6,561 nt of DNA from Kiritimatiellia bacterium (GTDB lineage Bacteria > Verrucomicrobiota > Kiritimatiellia > RFP12 > UBA1067): assembly GCA_017547265.1 (NCBI GenBank), contig JAFYQC010000329.1, forward strand, positions 1-6,561, given 5' to 3'. The translations under genes and the position numbers were made by a program. This document shows, piece by piece, positions 5,492 to 6,561 of the stretch. Each line of letters begins with the position of its first letter. The stretch's first letter is position 1. A model generated the notes under the pieces. The model was not told the origin of the DNA and made no database searches. It saw only the letters and a list, made by a program, of their open reading frames with translations.

Positions 5492-6529
5492 TTACTTCTT
5501 GAAGCTCTCCTCGACAGCGACTGCGACGGCAACCGTCGCGCCGACCATCGGGTTGTTGCCCATGCCGATGAGGCCCATCATCTCGACGTGCGCAGGAACC
5601 GAGCTCGAGCCCGCAAACTGCGCGTCGGAGTGCATGCGGCCCATGGTGTCGGTCATGCCGTAGCTGGAAGGACCGGCGGCCATGTTGTCGGGGTGGAGCG
5701 TACGGCCGGTGCCGCCGCCAGAAGCGACGGAGAAGTACTTCTTGCCGTTCTCGATGCACCACTTCTTGTAGGTGCCGGCGACAGGGTGCTGGAAGCGAGT
5801 CGGGTTCGTGGAGTTGCCCGTGATCGAGACGCCCACGTTCTCGAGCTTCATGATCGCGACGCCTTCGGGGACGTTGTCCGCGCCGTAGCAGTTGACCGCA
5901 GCGCGCGGGCCCTTCGAGAACGCCTTCTTCGAGACGACCTTGACCTTCTCGGTCTTGTTGTTGAACGCCGTCTTGACGTACGTGAAGCCGTTGATGCGGC
6001 TGATGATATACGCGGCGTCCTTGCCGAGGCCGTTCAGGATGACGCGGAGGTTCGTCTTGCGGACCTTGTTCGCGTTGAGGGCGATCTTGATCGCGCCCTC
6101 GGCAGCGGCGAACGACTCGTGGCCCGCGAGGAACGCGAAGCACTCGGTCGCGTCGTCAAGGAGCATCGCGCCCAGGTTGCCGTGTCCGCGGCCGACCTGG
6201 CGGTTCTCCGCGACGGAGCCGGGGATGCAGAACGCCTGGAGACCGACGCCGATTTCGGCGGCGGCGTCCTTGGCCTTGACGCAGCCCTTCTTGATCGCCA
6301 TCGCAGCGCCGACGGTGTAGGCCCACTTGGCGTTCTCAAAGCAGATCGGCTGGGTTTCCTCGACGATCTTGTAGGGGTCGATGCCGGCCTTCTTGCAGAT
6401 GTCGCGGCACTCGAGTATCGACTTGATGCCATAGGGCTTCAGCGCGGCGAGGATCTTGGCTTCGCGACGCTCGTATCCCTCGAAAAGCTTCTCGGCGGAG
6501 GCCTTCTTTGCAGTCTTCTTGGTAGCCAT
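5492..6529 (-). CDS. GGGtGRT family protein, function unknown
   Basis: This is a complete 345-residue protein. The signature GGGTGRTLHPDN (271-282) and the conserved C-terminal stretch (SSYGMTDTMGRMHSDAQFAG, then MMGLIGMGNNPMVGATVAVAVAVE) identify the Pfam GGGtGRT family, whose biochemical role is not established to my knowledge. It has eight cysteines (41, 45, 63, 83, 101, 130, 214, 258), including a CxxxC (41-45). No signal peptide is present, so it should be cytoplasmic. The first 14 residues are a Lys/Ala-rich tail. The ATG at 6529 has AAAGGAG (6538-6544) eight bases upstream, so the start is firm. The gene ends at its own terminator, so it is transcriptionally separate from fabG. I recall relatives lying beside NifU-like iron-sulfur scaffold genes; the upstream neighbour is outside the window and cannot be checked. 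Confidence 0.92.
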   Translation of the reverse strand: MATKKTAKKASAEKLFEGYERREAKILAALKPYGIKSILECRDICKKAGIDPYKIVEETQPICFENAKWAYTVGAAMAIKKGCVKAKDAAAEIGVGLQAFCIPGSVAENRQVGRGHGNLGAMLLDDATECFAFLAGHESFAAAEGAIKIALNANKVRKTNLRVILNGLGKDAAYIISRINGFTYVKTAFNNKTEKVKVVSKKAFSKGPRAAVNCYGADNVPEGVAIMKLENVGVSITGNSTNPTRFQHPVAGTYKKWCIENGKKYFSVASGGGTGRTLHPDNMAAGPSSYGMTDTMGRMHSDAQFAGSSSVPAHVEMMGLIGMGNNPMVGATVAVAVAVEESFKK

Positions 6530-6537
6530 TTCGGAAT

Positions 6538-6544
6538 CTCCTTT
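6538..6544 (-). promoter_or_regulatory. Strong ribosome binding site of the GGGtGRT gene
   Basis: AAAGGAG on the minus strand lies eight bases before the ATG at 6529. It is a near-ideal Shine-Dalgarno sequence and suggests high expression. No promoter can be seen in the 17 bases left before the window edge. Confidence 0.8.
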
Positions 6545-6561
6545 CGCTTATTCCTTGCGGG

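Noticed and set aside
5391..6143. Minus-strand open frame (250 codons) in another phase of the GGGtGRT gene
   Set aside because: Its composition is dominated by Arg and Gln, as in a shifted reading of a GC-rich gene, and it runs through the terminator.

Overview
The window is GC-rich bacterial DNA, and every convincing gene lies on the minus strand. It therefore reads from the right edge (about 6530) down to position 1. Three things suggest a member of the PVC group, possibly an uncultured Kiritimatiellota- or Lentisphaerota-like bacterium: a GGGtGRT-family protein, short Wza-like export lipoproteins, and strong 'GGTATAAT' promoter boxes together with heptamer and octamer repeats. The placement is inference from style and not proof. 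A Wza-type outer-membrane export lipoprotein does support a diderm (Gram-negative) envelope.

Layout in the direction of transcription. (1) A complete GGGtGRT-family gene (6529-5492) has a strong ribosome binding site and ends at a clear rho-independent terminator (5475-5438). (2) A FabG-type short-chain dehydrogenase (5352-4630) has its own extended -10 promoter at about 5395. (3) An AMP-forming acyl-CoA/acyl-ACP ligase (4513-2852) has a nearly identical extended -10 promoter at about 4548. (4) A 7-bp tandem repeat (2855-2793) supplies the ligase stop codon. It is followed by a D-2-hydroxyacid dehydrogenase (2788-1790), whose NAD-binding domain carries an extra in-frame segment containing an octamer repeat. 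(5) tsaE (1793-1356) overlaps the dehydrogenase by four bases. (6) A short Wza-like polysaccharide export lipoprotein (1345-674) has a full-consensus promoter buried in the 3' end of tsaE, so its transcript would be almost leaderless. (7) A secreted protein of unknown function (648-1) runs off the left edge, 25 bases after the export gene.

FabG and the ligase could work together on acyl chains. FabG looks most like the FabG2 branch found with aryl-polyene or other specialised acyl pathways, but no synthase, dehydratase or carrier protein is visible here. The dehydrogenase and tsaE are translationally coupled but have no obvious shared pathway. The export lipoprotein and the secreted protein probably form an envelope-related pair.

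I see no clear new multi-gene system. The points most worth following are the repeat-derived insertion inside the dehydrogenase, the six-frame-stop heptamer repeat at the ligase stop codon, the nested promoter and leaderless start of the export gene, the shared sequence blocks of the promoters, and the uncharacterised GGGtGRT protein.
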